From assembly GCA_963797565.1 (NCBI GenBank), contig CAWCPM010000011.1, forward strand, positions 186,001-250,000: a DNA stretch of 64,000 nt, in the 5' to 3' direction. The notes below the pieces were generated by a model. That model had not been told where the DNA came from, searched no databases, and saw only the letters and a program-made list of their open reading frames with translations. The DNA comes from JAICYJ01 sp963797565. Lineage in GTDB: Bacteria; Actinomycetota; Thermoleophilia; Gaiellales; JAICJC01. The translations under genes were made by a program, and so were the position numbers. Below are positions 15,920 to 24,538 of the stretch, piece by piece; position 1 is the stretch's first letter; each line of letters opens with the position of its first letter.

Positions 15920-16885
15920 GTGCCGAACCAGCGCCCAGAACGCAAGCGCGCCACGCTGCGTGAGCTGTCCGAGATCACCGGCCTCTCCACCGCGGGCGTC
16001 TCCTACGCCCTGCGCGGCCAGCGCGTATCCCCCGCCACCGAGCGGCGCGTGCGCGCCGCCGCCGACCGCATCGGCTTTCGCAGCGACCCGATCGCACGCG
16101 CCCTGCGCGGCGGCCGCACCGAGCTGGTCGGCGTGGTCGGGGGCAGCCTCGCCGACCTCTGGCACCAGCAGTTCGTGACCAGCCTGCAGGGCAGCCTCCG
16201 CCGCCACGGCCTGCGGATGGTGCTGGGCGACGCCGCAGGCGACGCGCAGGAGGAGCTGGCCCTGGCACGGGACCTGGCAGCCCAGCGCTGTGACGGCCTG
16301 ATCGTGCTGCCGATCGATCCCAGCGCCCCGGACTGGCAGGCCATCGCCGCCGCCACGCCCACGGTCTCGGTGAACGCCTCGCTGCCCGCGCCGGCCGGAT
16401 CGATCCGGTTCAACTCAGGCGCCGGCATCGCCCTCGCGCTCGATCACCTGCAGGGCCTGGGACACCGCGACATCGTGGTGCTGGGCGGCGGGCCGCACGC
16501 CGCACCACGCCGGTCAGGAGTGCGTCGCGTCCGCTGCGGGTTCGCCGACGACCAGGCCCGCGACGCCGCCGCCCGTCTGCTCGCCGGCACGCGGCCGCCG
16601 ACCGCCGTGTTCGCGCTCTCCGACTCGATCGCCTGCGGCGCCTACCAGGCCTGCCGCGACGCCGGCCTGCAGGTGGGCGGGGACATCAGCGTCGTCGGCT
16701 TCGACGACATCCCGATCTCGCGCCTGCTCGACCCGGCGCTGACGGCGGTGGGATGGGACACGCCGGGAGCGGCCGTGGGCGCGGCCCAGATGCTGGTCGA
16801 TGCGATCGCCGGCCGCCCCGCCGGCGAGATGGTGATCGAGCCGCGGCTGCACGTGCGGGCGAGCACCGCGCCGGCGCCGCTGTAG
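15920..16885 (+). CDS. LacI family transcriptional regulator
   Basis: 321 residues from GTG. The N-terminal helix-turn-helix reads TLRELSEITGLSTAGVSYAL, followed by the hinge and a periplasmic-binding-type ligand domain ending in DISVVGFDDIPISRLLDPALT. Relative to the family, roughly 20 residues appear to be missing between APRRSG and CGFADDQAR, in frame, which removes part of the C-terminal subdomain. It may still bind DNA; ligand binding could be altered. Divergent from the amidohydrolase/cysteine dioxygenase operon. Confidence 0.85.
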   Translation: MPNQRPERKRATLRELSEITGLSTAGVSYALRGQRVSPATERRVRAAADRIGFRSDPIARALRGGRTELVGVVGGSLADLWHQQFVTSLQGSLRRHGLRMVLGDAAGDAQEELALARDLAAQRCDGLIVLPIDPSAPDWQAIAAATPTVSVNASLPAPAGSIRFNSGAGIALALDHLQGLGHRDIVVLGGGPHAAPRRSGVRRVRCGFADDQARDAAARLLAGTRPPTAVFALSDSIACGAYQACRDAGLQVGGDISVVGFDDIPISRLLDPALTAVGWDTPGAAVGAAQMLVDAIAGRPAGEMVIEPRLHVRASTAPAPL

Positions 16886-16888
16886 GCT
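16883..16888 (+). promoter_or_regulatory. -10 box of glcD-like gene
   Basis: TAGGCT overlapping the stop codon of the LacI gene, 7 nt before the ATG at 16896; leaderless pattern. Confidence 0.4.
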
Positions 16889-16895
16889 CACGGCC

Positions 16896-18238
16896 ATGCT
16901 TGACGAGCTGATCCGCGCCGTCGGCCCCGACCACGTGGTCCGCCCGGCGCCGGCCGAGTACCTGACCGATGCCACCGCCCGCGGCCTGCGCGGATCGGCG
17001 CGTTGCGGTGGTGCGGCCGGCGGACGCGGCCGAGGCGGCGCAGGTCGTGGCCGCCTGCTACCGCAACGACATCGCCATCACCCCACGCGGCGGCGGCAGC
17101 GGCGTCGCCGGCGGAGCCGTGCCCGACGGCGGCATCGTGATCAGCCTGGAGCGACTGAACCGGATCCGAAGCTTCGACCCGCTGGTGTGGCGGATCCAGG
17201 TCGAGGCGGGCGTCACCACCGGGCGCCTGCACCAGGTGGCGCGCGAGAGCGGCCTCATGTTCCCGCCCGACCCGGGCGCCTCCGAGCAGTCGCAGATCGG
17301 CGGCAACCTGGCCACCAACGCCGGCGGACCGCACGCCTTCCGCTACGGCGTCACCCGCCGCTGGGTGACCGGGATCGAGGCCGTGATCGCACCCGGCGAG
17401 CTGATCACGGTCGGCGGGCCGCTGCGAAAGGACGTGGCCGGCTACGACCTGCTCGGGTTGCTGGTCGGGTCGGAGGGCACCCTGGGACTGATCACCGCCG
17501 CCTGGCTGCGGCTGGTGCCGGCACCCGAGGCGGTTCACGTCGTGGCGGGCGTCTACCCCAGCGACGCCGCCGCCTGCGCCGCGATCGAACGGATCCTGGG
17601 CAGCGGCATCGAGGCGGCTGCGATCGAGCTGCTGGACGCCGCCGCGATGCGGTTCGGCGGCGGCGGCTTCCCGGCCGAGACCGTCGAGGGGGCGCTGGTG
17701 CTGGCCGAGGCCGACGGCGGCACGCTGGAGGCGGGCGGCCCGCCGCGACGCGCTGCTCGAGGCGATGGCGGAGGGCGCCGCCGCGGTGCAGCAGGTCGAC
17801 GACCGCGAGGCCGTCTGGCGCTGGCGCGACGGGGTGTCTTCGCGGCTGGCGGCGGCCCACGGCGGCAAGCTGTCCGAGGACATCGTGGTACCGCTCGACC
17901 GCCTGGCCGAGATGGTGGCGGCGGTGCCGCTGATCGGGGAGCGGCACGGGCTGACCGGGCTCAGCTTCGGCCACGCCGGCGACGGCAACCTGCACTCGAG
18001 CTTCCTGCTCGACCCGGCCGACCCCGCGCAGTTCGCCGCCGCCCAGGCTGCCGTCCAGGAGCTGTTCGACACGACGCTGGCCATGGACGGGTCGATCTCG
18101 GGCGAGCATGGGCTGGGATCGGTCAAGGCCGGCTACCTGGAGCGCCAGTGGAACCCGGCCGCCGTCGGCGCCCACCGCGCGATCAAGCAGGCGCTCGACC
18201 CGAAGGGGCTGTTCAACCCAGGCAAGAAGGTAGGCTGA
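16896..18238 (+). pseudogene. glcD: FAD-linked oxidase, glycolate oxidase GlcD-like (two frameshifts)
   Basis: Three consecutive frames together give one complete GlcD/FAD-binding-4 protein of about 447 residues: N-terminus (MLDELIRAVGPDHVV) to about 16990; FAD domain with ITPRGGGSGVAGGAVPDGG, NAGGPHAFRYGVT and GSEGTLGLIT to about 17740; and the C-terminal FAD-linked oxidase domain with FGHAGDGNLH and GEHGLGSVKAGYL to the stop. Each break is repaired by removing one base in GC-rich sequence, and everything else is conserved, so an assembly error is more likely than decay. Expected to oxidise a 2-hydroxyacid such as glycolate or lactate. Confidence 0.8.
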
Positions 18239-18242
18239 CGCG

Positions 18243-18609
18243 ATGAGCGAGTTCGACCAGCTGGCCGGCATGCAGCCGCTGCGGATCTGGGACGGCATCG
18301 CCGCCCGCACCGTGCACGGCGAGCTGGTCTCGTTCGCGGTGATCGAGCTCGATCCCGGCAGCACGGTGCCGGAGCACCGGCACGAGAACGAGCAGCTGGG
18401 CGTGCTCGGATCCGGGACGATGCGCTTCCGGATCGGCGACGAGACGCGCGAGCTGGGGCCGGGAGCGACCTGGTGCATCCCCGCGAACGTGCCGCACGAG
18501 GTGCAGGCGGGGCCTGCAGGGAGCCGTCGTCGTCGAGGTGTTCGCTCCCCGCCGCGACGACTGGGGCGCCCTCGAGCGGCTGCCCGCCTCGCCGCCGCGG
18601 TGGCCGTAG
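18243..18609 (+). CDS. cupin domain protein (frameshift in C-terminus)
   Basis: About 121 residues if one G is removed from the GGGG run at 18509-18512; the C-terminus then reads EVQAGLQGAVVVEVFAPRRD and ends in PPRWP just before the convergent oxidoreductase. As read, the frame instead runs on to 18674 and overlaps that gene. Cupin motif: PEHRHENEQLGVLGSGTMRF, then NVPHEV. It starts 4 bp after the GlcD-like gene, so probably co-transcribed. Confidence 0.72.
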
Positions 18610-18625
18610 ACGGTCTAGCGCGCCG

Positions 18626-19568
18626 CTACCAGCCCAGCAGCACCTTGCCGAACTTGCCGGGCTGGGCCATGTAGTCGAAGGCCTCGGCGGCCTGCTCTGC
18701 CGGAGAACACCCGGTCGACGACCGGGTCGATCGCGCCCGACGCGAGCAGCGGCACCACCTGGTGGGCGAAGGCCTGCACGGCGGCGCCCTTCTGCTCGAT
18801 CGGCCGCGCCCGCAGCAGCGTGCCGATCATGGTCGCGCGCTTGCCCATCAGCGCCCGCAGCGGCATCTCGGCCGTCGAGCCGGCGGCCGTGCTGACGATC
18901 ACGATCCGGCCGCGCAGCGCCACCGCCTCGAAGTTCCCGGCCAGGTTGGGCGATCCCACCAGCTCCAGGATCACGTCCGCGTCCTTCGCCTCGTCCAGCG
19001 ACACCGGCTCTGCGCCGAGTGCGGCCAGCCGCTCGCGGCCGTGCTGCGAGCGGACGTTGACGAGCACGTGCACGCCCGTGGCAAGCCCCATCTGCACGGC
19101 GGCCAGCCCGACGCCGCCGTTGGCCCCGTTCACCAGCAGCCGCTCGCCGGCGTGCAGTCCGGCCTGTGTGTAGCAGGCGTCGTGCGCGGTGATGAACGCC
19201 TCCGGCACCGCGGCCGCCTGCTCGTCGCCGAGCCGGTCAGGGATCCGCGCGACATGGCGGGCGTTGACGACGGCACGATCTGCGTGGCCGCCGCCTCCGA
19301 CCACACCGAACACGCGGTCTCCCTCGCGCCACTCGCTGACGTTCCGCCCCACCGCCACCACCGTGCCCGACACCTCCAGCCCCGGGACCTCGGCGGGGGC
19401 GCCGGGCGGCGCCGGATAGTGACCGGCGCGCTGGTTCAGGTCGGCCGGGTTGATGGCCGAGTGCGTGGCGGCGACCAGCACCTCGTCTGAGCCGGGCTCC
19501 GGGTCGGGCCGCTCCTCCAGGCTCATCACCTCGGGGCCGCCGGCACCTGTGAACACGATCGCACGCAT
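18626..19568 (-). CDS. quinone oxidoreductase-like zinc-independent MDR enzyme (C-terminal frameshift)
   Basis: Medium-chain dehydrogenase/reductase of the QOR type, about 313 residues when a single-base shift near 18705 is corrected; the C-terminus then reads EQAAEAFDYMAQPGKFGKVL and stops at 18626. The NADPH motif NGANGGVGLAAVQ is present and the structural/catalytic zinc cysteines are absent. TAGTCT lies 6 nt before the ATG. Probably reduces quinones or activated alkenes. As sequenced, the frame continues to 18615 with an unrelated tail. Confidence 0.82.
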
Positions 19569-19574
19569 CGGCGC

Positions 19575-19580
19575 AGACTA
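19575..19580 (-). promoter_or_regulatory. -10 box of quinone oxidoreductase gene
   Basis: TAGTCT on the minus strand, exactly 6 nt before the ATG at 19568. Confidence 0.45.
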
Positions 19581-19630
19581 CCGGCACCCGGCGCGGCTGG
19601 TGCCGGTGGCGCGGAGCCGGTGTGGTCGCG

Positions 19631-19636
19631 TAGGTT
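19631..19636 (+). promoter_or_regulatory. -10 box of fae-like operon
   Basis: TAGGTT, 10 nt before the ATG at 19647 (4 nt before an alternative in-frame GTG at 19641). Confidence 0.35.
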
Positions 19637-19646
19637 GCGCGTGCAC

Positions 19647-20171
19647 ATGATCGACCGCGAACACATCGACGGCAGGATCGGCGAGGCCTGGTCGGGCGAC
19701 GTTCCCAACGGCAGCCACATCAACCTGGTGCTGGCCTGGCGCGGGTCGCCGACCGCGGCGGCGGCCGTGTCGGCGCTGGCCAACCCGCGTGCCGGCCACG
19801 CGCCGGTGGTCGTCTGCCTGGGCGCGGGCAATGCCGTGCGGCCGGTCACGATCATGACCAACAAGGCCACTGCGATCGAGGACCTGCACCAGCGCATCAC
19901 CTGGGGCGCCGCACAGCTGGGTATCGGGCAGGGCGTGATGGACGCCGTGGCCGACGGCGTGCTGCCGGCCGAGCAGGCGGGCGACCTGGTGCTGCTGGTG
20001 GCGGCCTGGGTCGACCCCGACGCGACCGACGAGACGGCCTGCCGCGAGGCGGCACGCGACGCCACCCGCCGCGCCGTCGACGACGCGCTGGCCGGCGCAC
20101 CGGCCGACTCCGTGCGCCGCATCGCGGAGCTTCGCCACGACGCTCGGAACGTCTTCTACGGCGGCGAGTGA
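19647..20171 (+). CDS. formaldehyde-activating enzyme (Fae) homologue
   Basis: 174 residues. The family landmarks are present in order: GEAWSGD, then NGSHINLVLAWRGSP with the histidine equivalent to the catalytic His17 of Methylorubrum Fae, NPRAGHAPVVVCLG, RPVTIMTNKAT, and DAVADGVLPAEQAGDLVLLV. Fae condenses formaldehyde with tetrahydromethanopterin; whether this paralogue keeps that cofactor is unknown, and several homologues have other roles. It is followed, with start-stop overlaps, by an enolase-superfamily enzyme and a Zn-alcohol dehydrogenase, suggesting one three-gene pathway. ATG 19647 was preferred over GTG 19620, which lies upstream of the promoter box. Confidence 0.82.
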   Translation: MIDREHIDGRIGEAWSGDVPNGSHINLVLAWRGSPTAAAAVSALANPRAGHAPVVVCLGAGNAVRPVTIMTNKATAIEDLHQRITWGAAQLGIGQGVMDAVADGVLPAEQAGDLVLLVAAWVDPDATDETACREAARDATRRAVDDALAGAPADSVRRIAELRHDARNVFYGGE

Positions 20172-21284
20172 TGCGGATCGTCTCGATCGAGACGCGCAGC
20201 TACCGGCACCCGTTCGACCCGCCGTTCCGGGCTGCATGGGATCCCGTCCCGCGCGCCTCCCAGGATGCGACGCTGGTGGTCGTGACGGCCGATGACGGCA
20301 CCGCCGGGTACGCCAGCGGCGGCGACGGCCTCCCTGACCGGGAGCTTCTGGAACGGCTGCTGCGCGGCGTTGACCCGCGCGACAACTCATCGGTGCAGCG
20401 GACGTGCGAGACCGTCGACTTCCACGGCGGCCGCCCCTGGGCGGTCGAGGTCGCGTGCTGGGATCTTGCCGGCCGGGCGGCCGGGGTGCCCGTCTGGCAG
20501 CTGCTGGGCGGCGACGGCCGGGCGCTCACTGCCTACGCCTCGACCGGCGAGCTGGCCGATCCACAGGAGCGGGCGAGCCGCGCGGTGGCGCTCCGCGACC
20601 GCGGCCTGCGGGCGCTCAAGATCCGCTTCCATCATCCAGACTGGCGCGACGACGTGCGGGTGGTGGAGGCCGTGCGGGAGGCGGTCGGCGACGAGATGGA
20701 GATCATGGTCGACGCGAACCAGGGTTGGCGGATGCCGGGCGACCTCGCTCCGGCCTGGGACCTCGCCACCGCCCGTGCGTGTGCCGCGGCGCTTGAGCCG
20801 CTCCGCATCCACTGGCTGGAGGAGCCGTTGCCCACCGCCGACGTCGACGGCTACGCGGCCCTGGTCGCATCCACGCGACGTGCCGATCGCGGCCGGGGAG
20901 ATGGTGCGGCAGGAGCACGAGGCGCGCGACCTGCTGACCCGCGGCGGCATCGCGGTGATCCAGTGCGACGTCCTGTTCTGCGGCGGCATCGGCGGCTGCC
21001 GGCGGATCGCCGACCTCGCCCGCGAGCTGGGACGCAGCTGGTCGCCGCACACCTGGTCGAACGGCTACGGGCTGGTCGCGAACCTGCACGCGGCCTCGGC
21101 ACTCTCGAACCACGGCTATGTGGAGGTGCCCTTCGACCCGCCCGCCTGGTCGGCCGAACGGCGCGACTGGATGCTCCCGCTCGTGGTCGAGATCGCCGGC
21201 GACGGCACCATCGCGCCCCCGCCCGGGCCGGGGCTGGGCGTCGAGCCGGATCTGGACGGGCTCGAACAGTGGCGGGTGGCATGA
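20171..21284 (+). CDS. mandelate racemase/muconate lactonizing enzyme family protein (frameshift)
   Basis: Enolase superfamily, about 370 residues after removing one C near 20875 (restores ALVASTDVPIAAGEM). Metal ligands: Asp in IMVDANQGW, Glu in WLEEPL and Glu in AAGEM; the mandelate-racemase-type general base is the His in SPHTWSNG. Start overlaps the Fae-like stop and the stop overlaps the next start (ATGA). Subgroup members dehydrate sugar acids or epimerise hydroxy acids; the substrate here is open. As sequenced, the frame shift fuses the N-terminal part to an out-of-frame read of the next gene. Confidence 0.82.
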
Positions 21285-22414
21285 GGACGAGGGCCGCGGT
21301 ACTGCGCGAGATGGGCTCGCCCCTGACGGTGGAGGAGCTTGAGCTGGCGCCGCCCGGCCCCGGCGAGGTGCTGGTGCGGGTCGCCGCGGCCGGCGTCTGC
21401 CACTCCGACGTGCATCTGGCGGACGGGCACCTGGGGCGAGAGCGGCAGCCGATCGTGCTCGGCCACGAGGGCGCGGGCACGGTCGAGGCGGTCGGCTCCG
21501 GCGTCGCGCACGTCGCCGCCGGCGACCGCGTGGCGTTCTGCTTCGTGCCCTCGTGCGGCACCTGCGCGCAGTGCCGGGCCGGGCACGCCAACCTCTGCGT
21601 CCCGGCCGGCGAGCACAACAGCCGCGGGGTGCTCGGCGACGGCACCACCCGTCTGTCGTTCCCCGGCGGCGACCCCGTCAAGCACTTCCTGAGCGTCGCC
21701 TGCTTCGCCGAGCGCTGCGTCGTCCCCGCCGCAAGCGCGGTGCCGCTGCCGGCAGGGCTGCCCCTGTGGCAGGCGGCGCTGGTCGGCTGCAGCGTCGTCA
21801 CCGGCCTGGGCGCGGTGCGCAACGCCGCGCGCGTACAGCCCGGCCAGAGCGTCGCCGTGATCGGCTGCGGCGGTGTCGGCCTGCAGGCGGTGGCGGGTGC
21901 CCGGCTGGCGGGGGCCGCTCGCGTGGTCGCGATCGACCGCGACGCCGACAAGCTGGAGCGCGCGCTGCGGCTGGGCGCCACGGACATGGTGCTGGCGGGC
22001 GACGGCCGCGACCCCGTGGCGCGCGTGCGGGAGCTGTGCGGCGACGGCGGCGCCGACCATGCGATCGAGGTGGTGGGCCGGCCGGAGACGATCCGCCAGG
22101 CCTTCGACATGATCCGGCCGGGCGGCACGGCGGTGGTCGTGGGTATCGCTCCCAGCGGAGTCGAGGTGGCGCTGCCGGCCCTCGACTTCGTGAGCGACAA
22201 GACGATCGCGGGCTGCTTCTACGGATCCGGCAACCCGGCCGCCGAGATGCCGGAGCTGATCGGCATGCTGATGGACGGGCGGCTGGACGTGGCCGGCGCC
22301 GTGTCCGACTTCACCGACCTGGACGGGATCGAGGCCGCCTTCGAGCGGCTGCGCCGCGGGCAGGGGGCGCGGACGGTGGTCGTGCTGGACGAGGACGCGG
22401 CCGGCCTGCCGTAG
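21281..22414 (+). CDS. zinc-dependent alcohol dehydrogenase 1
   Basis: 377 residues, MDR superfamily class with catalytic zinc Cys in GVCHSDVH and GHEGAG, structural-zinc cysteines in CGTCAQCRAGHANLC and Rossmann motif IGCGGVGLQAV. The ordering and the class III-like insert resemble formaldehyde/aryl-alcohol dehydrogenases. Last gene of the fae-like operon, which would fit oxidation of an alcohol or aldehyde generated there (inference). A second, related dehydrogenase is at 24539-25657. Confidence 0.88.
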   Translation: MRTRAAVLREMGSPLTVEELELAPPGPGEVLVRVAAAGVCHSDVHLADGHLGRERQPIVLGHEGAGTVEAVGSGVAHVAAGDRVAFCFVPSCGTCAQCRAGHANLCVPAGEHNSRGVLGDGTTRLSFPGGDPVKHFLSVACFAERCVVPAASAVPLPAGLPLWQAALVGCSVVTGLGAVRNAARVQPGQSVAVIGCGGVGLQAVAGARLAGAARVVAIDRDADKLERALRLGATDMVLAGDGRDPVARVRELCGDGGADHAIEVVGRPETIRQAFDMIRPGGTAVVVGIAPSGVEVALPALDFVSDKTIAGCFYGSGNPAAEMPELIGMLMDGRLDVAGAVSDFTDLDGIEAAFERLRRGQGARTVVVLDEDAAGLP

Positions 22415-22423
22415 CCGTCCTCG

Positions 22424-22972
22424 CTAGGCGCCGCTCTGCTTCCGGAAGGGCGCGGGCGGTGACGTGAGCGCCTCCTCCGCCAGATCGCCGTACGCCTCGC
22501 CGGAGTCCCCGGTCGTACGCTCGACGCTGGCTCCGTGCCTCGCGGCGGTCTCATCGGCGATCCACTCGACCTTCCGGCTGGGATCGGGGCCGCCGAACAT
22601 CAGGATCACGCACGGTCCGTCGCCGGCTCCGATCGTGGTGTGAGCGGTTCCCGGCGGTGAGTGAAGGAAGTCCCACTGGCGCATCGGCCGCTCCTGGCCC
22701 TCCACCAGCGCCAGACACTCGCCGCTCAGCACGACGAACCCTTCCTGGGCGGCCTCGGCGTGGTAGTAGCCGTTGGTCTCCCCGGGCTGCAGGACGTGGA
22801 TGTGGATACCGACGACGGGCTCGGCGCCGGATACCCTGGCCCAGTCGAGGTCGCGCCAGACGCCGAAGCCGGGAACGGTCTCCCACGGCATCTCCCCGAG
22901 GTTGAGGATGAACCAGCCTGCACCGGCCGGGAGGCGGCCCTCCGTCGTCTCGTCGATCCGGGCTTCGCGCAC
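22424..22972 (-). CDS. cupin domain protein
   Basis: 182 residues from GTG behind GGAGG. Cupin-2 core with GIHIHVLQPGETNGYYHAEA and LHSPPGTAHTTIGAG. Longer than the other cupins in the window, with a charged C-terminal extension of about 45 residues. It lies 13 bp after the amidohydrolase gene and is probably in its operon. Function unknown. Confidence 0.8.
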   Translation of the reverse strand: MREARIDETTEGRLPAGAGWFILNLGEMPWETVPGFGVWRDLDWARVSGAEPVVGIHIHVLQPGETNGYYHAEAAQEGFVVLSGECLALVEGQERPMRQWDFLHSPPGTAHTTIGAGDGPCVILMFGGPDPSRKVEWIADETAARHGASVERTTGDSGEAYGDLAEEALTSPPAPFRKQSGA

Positions 22973-22985
22973 GATTGACCCTCCT

Positions 22986-24512
22986 TCAGTACGCCGGCGG
23001 ATACCGCAGCATCCACGGCCGCAGCTGCTGCAGCAGCTCCACGCGGCCTGGATCGACCGCCCGCACGGCCGCGTCGGCCGACGCGGCCACCTCGGCGCCG
23101 AGCGCGTCCATGTCGACGTGCAACGGCCGGCCGTCCTGCGCCAGCAGACGCCCGCCGACCAGCACCTGGCGCACGTGCCGGCGCCGGGCGCGCGCCACCA
23201 CCAGGTCGTGGTAGGGCACGGCCGGCGAGGTGTAGACCCCGCGCATCGCGTCCAGGTCGAGCACCACCGCGTCGGCCCGGTATCCCGGTTCCAGCCGTCC
23301 CACAAGGCCGGCGAGCCCGGCGATGCGAGCGCCTCCCTCCCACGCCATCCGCAGGATGTCGCGCGCATCGAGCAACGGCTCCGGCCCCTCCCACACCCGC
23401 TGCGTGATGTGCGCGGCGCGCACCTCGCTGAGCATGTCGTCGTCATCGTCGAGCGTCATGTCGTCGCTGCCCAGGCCCACGGTGACGCCACGCGCCACCA
23501 GCCGGCGCACCGGCGCGATCCCGCAGGCGAGCCGCAGGTTCGAGGAGCAGTTGTGGGCCACCATCGCGCCTCGCTCGGCGATCAGGTCGATGTCCGCATC
23601 GCGCAGGTAGACGCCGTGGGCGATCGCCGTGCGGTCGCCCAGCACGCCTCTGTCGGCCAGCCTGCGAAGCTCGTTGCCTGTGTGGACATCGTCTCCCCAG
23701 GCGAGCTGGCGGCGGCTCTCGAGCGCGTGCAGGTGGACGCCGATCCGAAGCGCCGCGGCCGCTTCCCCGACGGCATCGATCAGCTCGTCGGACGCCCACT
23801 GGGGGGCCGCGATCGAGAGCTGGACGCCGATCATCTCGTCGCCCGCGAGCCGCCGGTGCAGCTCGGTGATGGCGTCGATGTAGACGCTGTTCGGTATGCG
23901 CGGGCCGTCGACGAGCGCCCGCGCCGGCCCGGACAGGTCGTCCGGCAGGCTGTCGATGAACCGCGCGTCGTCGTCGTAGACGAATGAGGCGCGGTCACGC
24001 CAGTAGGGCGCGAGCGCGGTGCGCAGCCCGGCCTCGCGGTGGGCGCTGACCGCTCCCTCGAGCTCTGCCAGGTAGCCGCCGGCGGGATCGTCGCCGTAGC
24101 CCTGCTTGGCGGGGAAGTGCGAGTGCACGTGCGTCGTCACCCCGCTGGTCAGCATCAGCATCGACTTGTAGAGCGTGGTCAGGTAGGCGTCCACGGAGGG
24201 CAGCGCGTGCATCAGCGCCATCCACGGCTCGAACGGCTCGTCCACGAATCCCATCTGGAAGGTGGAAACGCCCTCCGCGTGCTGGTGGGCGTTCACCAGC
24301 CCCGGCATCACCAGCATGCCGGGGCCACCGGCGCGACGTGCCGCCGGGTGCGCGGCCGCGAGCTCGCCGGCATCGCCGAGCGCCGTGACGACGCCGTCGG
24401 TGACCAGCACGGCCGCGTCCGCGATCGGCTCGCCTGCGGCCGACGGCACCACGACCGCTCCCTCGATCAGGAGCTCGCCTGCGGCGCTGTCAGCGGGAGT
24501 GCATCGGGTCAG
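22986..24512 (-). CDS. metal-dependent amidohydrolase/deaminase (TRZ/ATZ family)
   Basis: About 500 residues. Metal ligands: NAHQHAEG, HVHSHF, a mid-protein HLHALESRR, IAHGVYL and the catalytic Asp in GLGSDDMTLDD, the pattern of chlorohydrolase/guanine- and cytosine-deaminase-like enzymes. The true start is unclear: no ATG, GTG or TTG lies in frame near ELLIEG; CTG at 24512 is used provisionally, and the frame stays open further upstream into the divergent dehydrogenase. Likely acts on a nucleobase or related heterocycle. Confidence 0.78.
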   Translation of the reverse strand: MTRCTPADSAAGELLIEGAVVVPSAAGEPIADAAVLVTDGVVTALGDAGELAAAHPAARRAGGPGMLVMPGLVNAHQHAEGVSTFQMGFVDEPFEPWMALMHALPSVDAYLTTLYKSMLMLTSGVTTHVHSHFPAKQGYGDDPAGGYLAELEGAVSAHREAGLRTALAPYWRDRASFVYDDDARFIDSLPDDLSGPARALVDGPRIPNSVYIDAITELHRRLAGDEMIGVQLSIAAPQWASDELIDAVGEAAAALRIGVHLHALESRRQLAWGDDVHTGNELRRLADRGVLGDRTAIAHGVYLRDADIDLIAERGAMVAHNCSSNLRLACGIAPVRRLVARGVTVGLGSDDMTLDDDDDMLSEVRAAHITQRVWEGPEPLLDARDILRMAWEGGARIAGLAGLVGRLEPGYRADAVVLDLDAMRGVYTSPAVPYHDLVVARARRRHVRQVLVGGRLLAQDGRPLHVDMDALGAEVAASADAAVRAVDPGRVELLQQLRPWMLRYPPAY

Positions 24513-24524
24513 TATGGCAGCCGA

Positions 24525-24530
24525 TACACT
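24525..24530 (+). promoter_or_regulatory. -10 box of zinc alcohol dehydrogenase 2
   Basis: TACACT, 8 nt before the ATG at 24539, in the short gap divergent from the amidohydrolase gene. Confidence 0.45.
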
Positions 24531-24538
24531 CGCCGACC

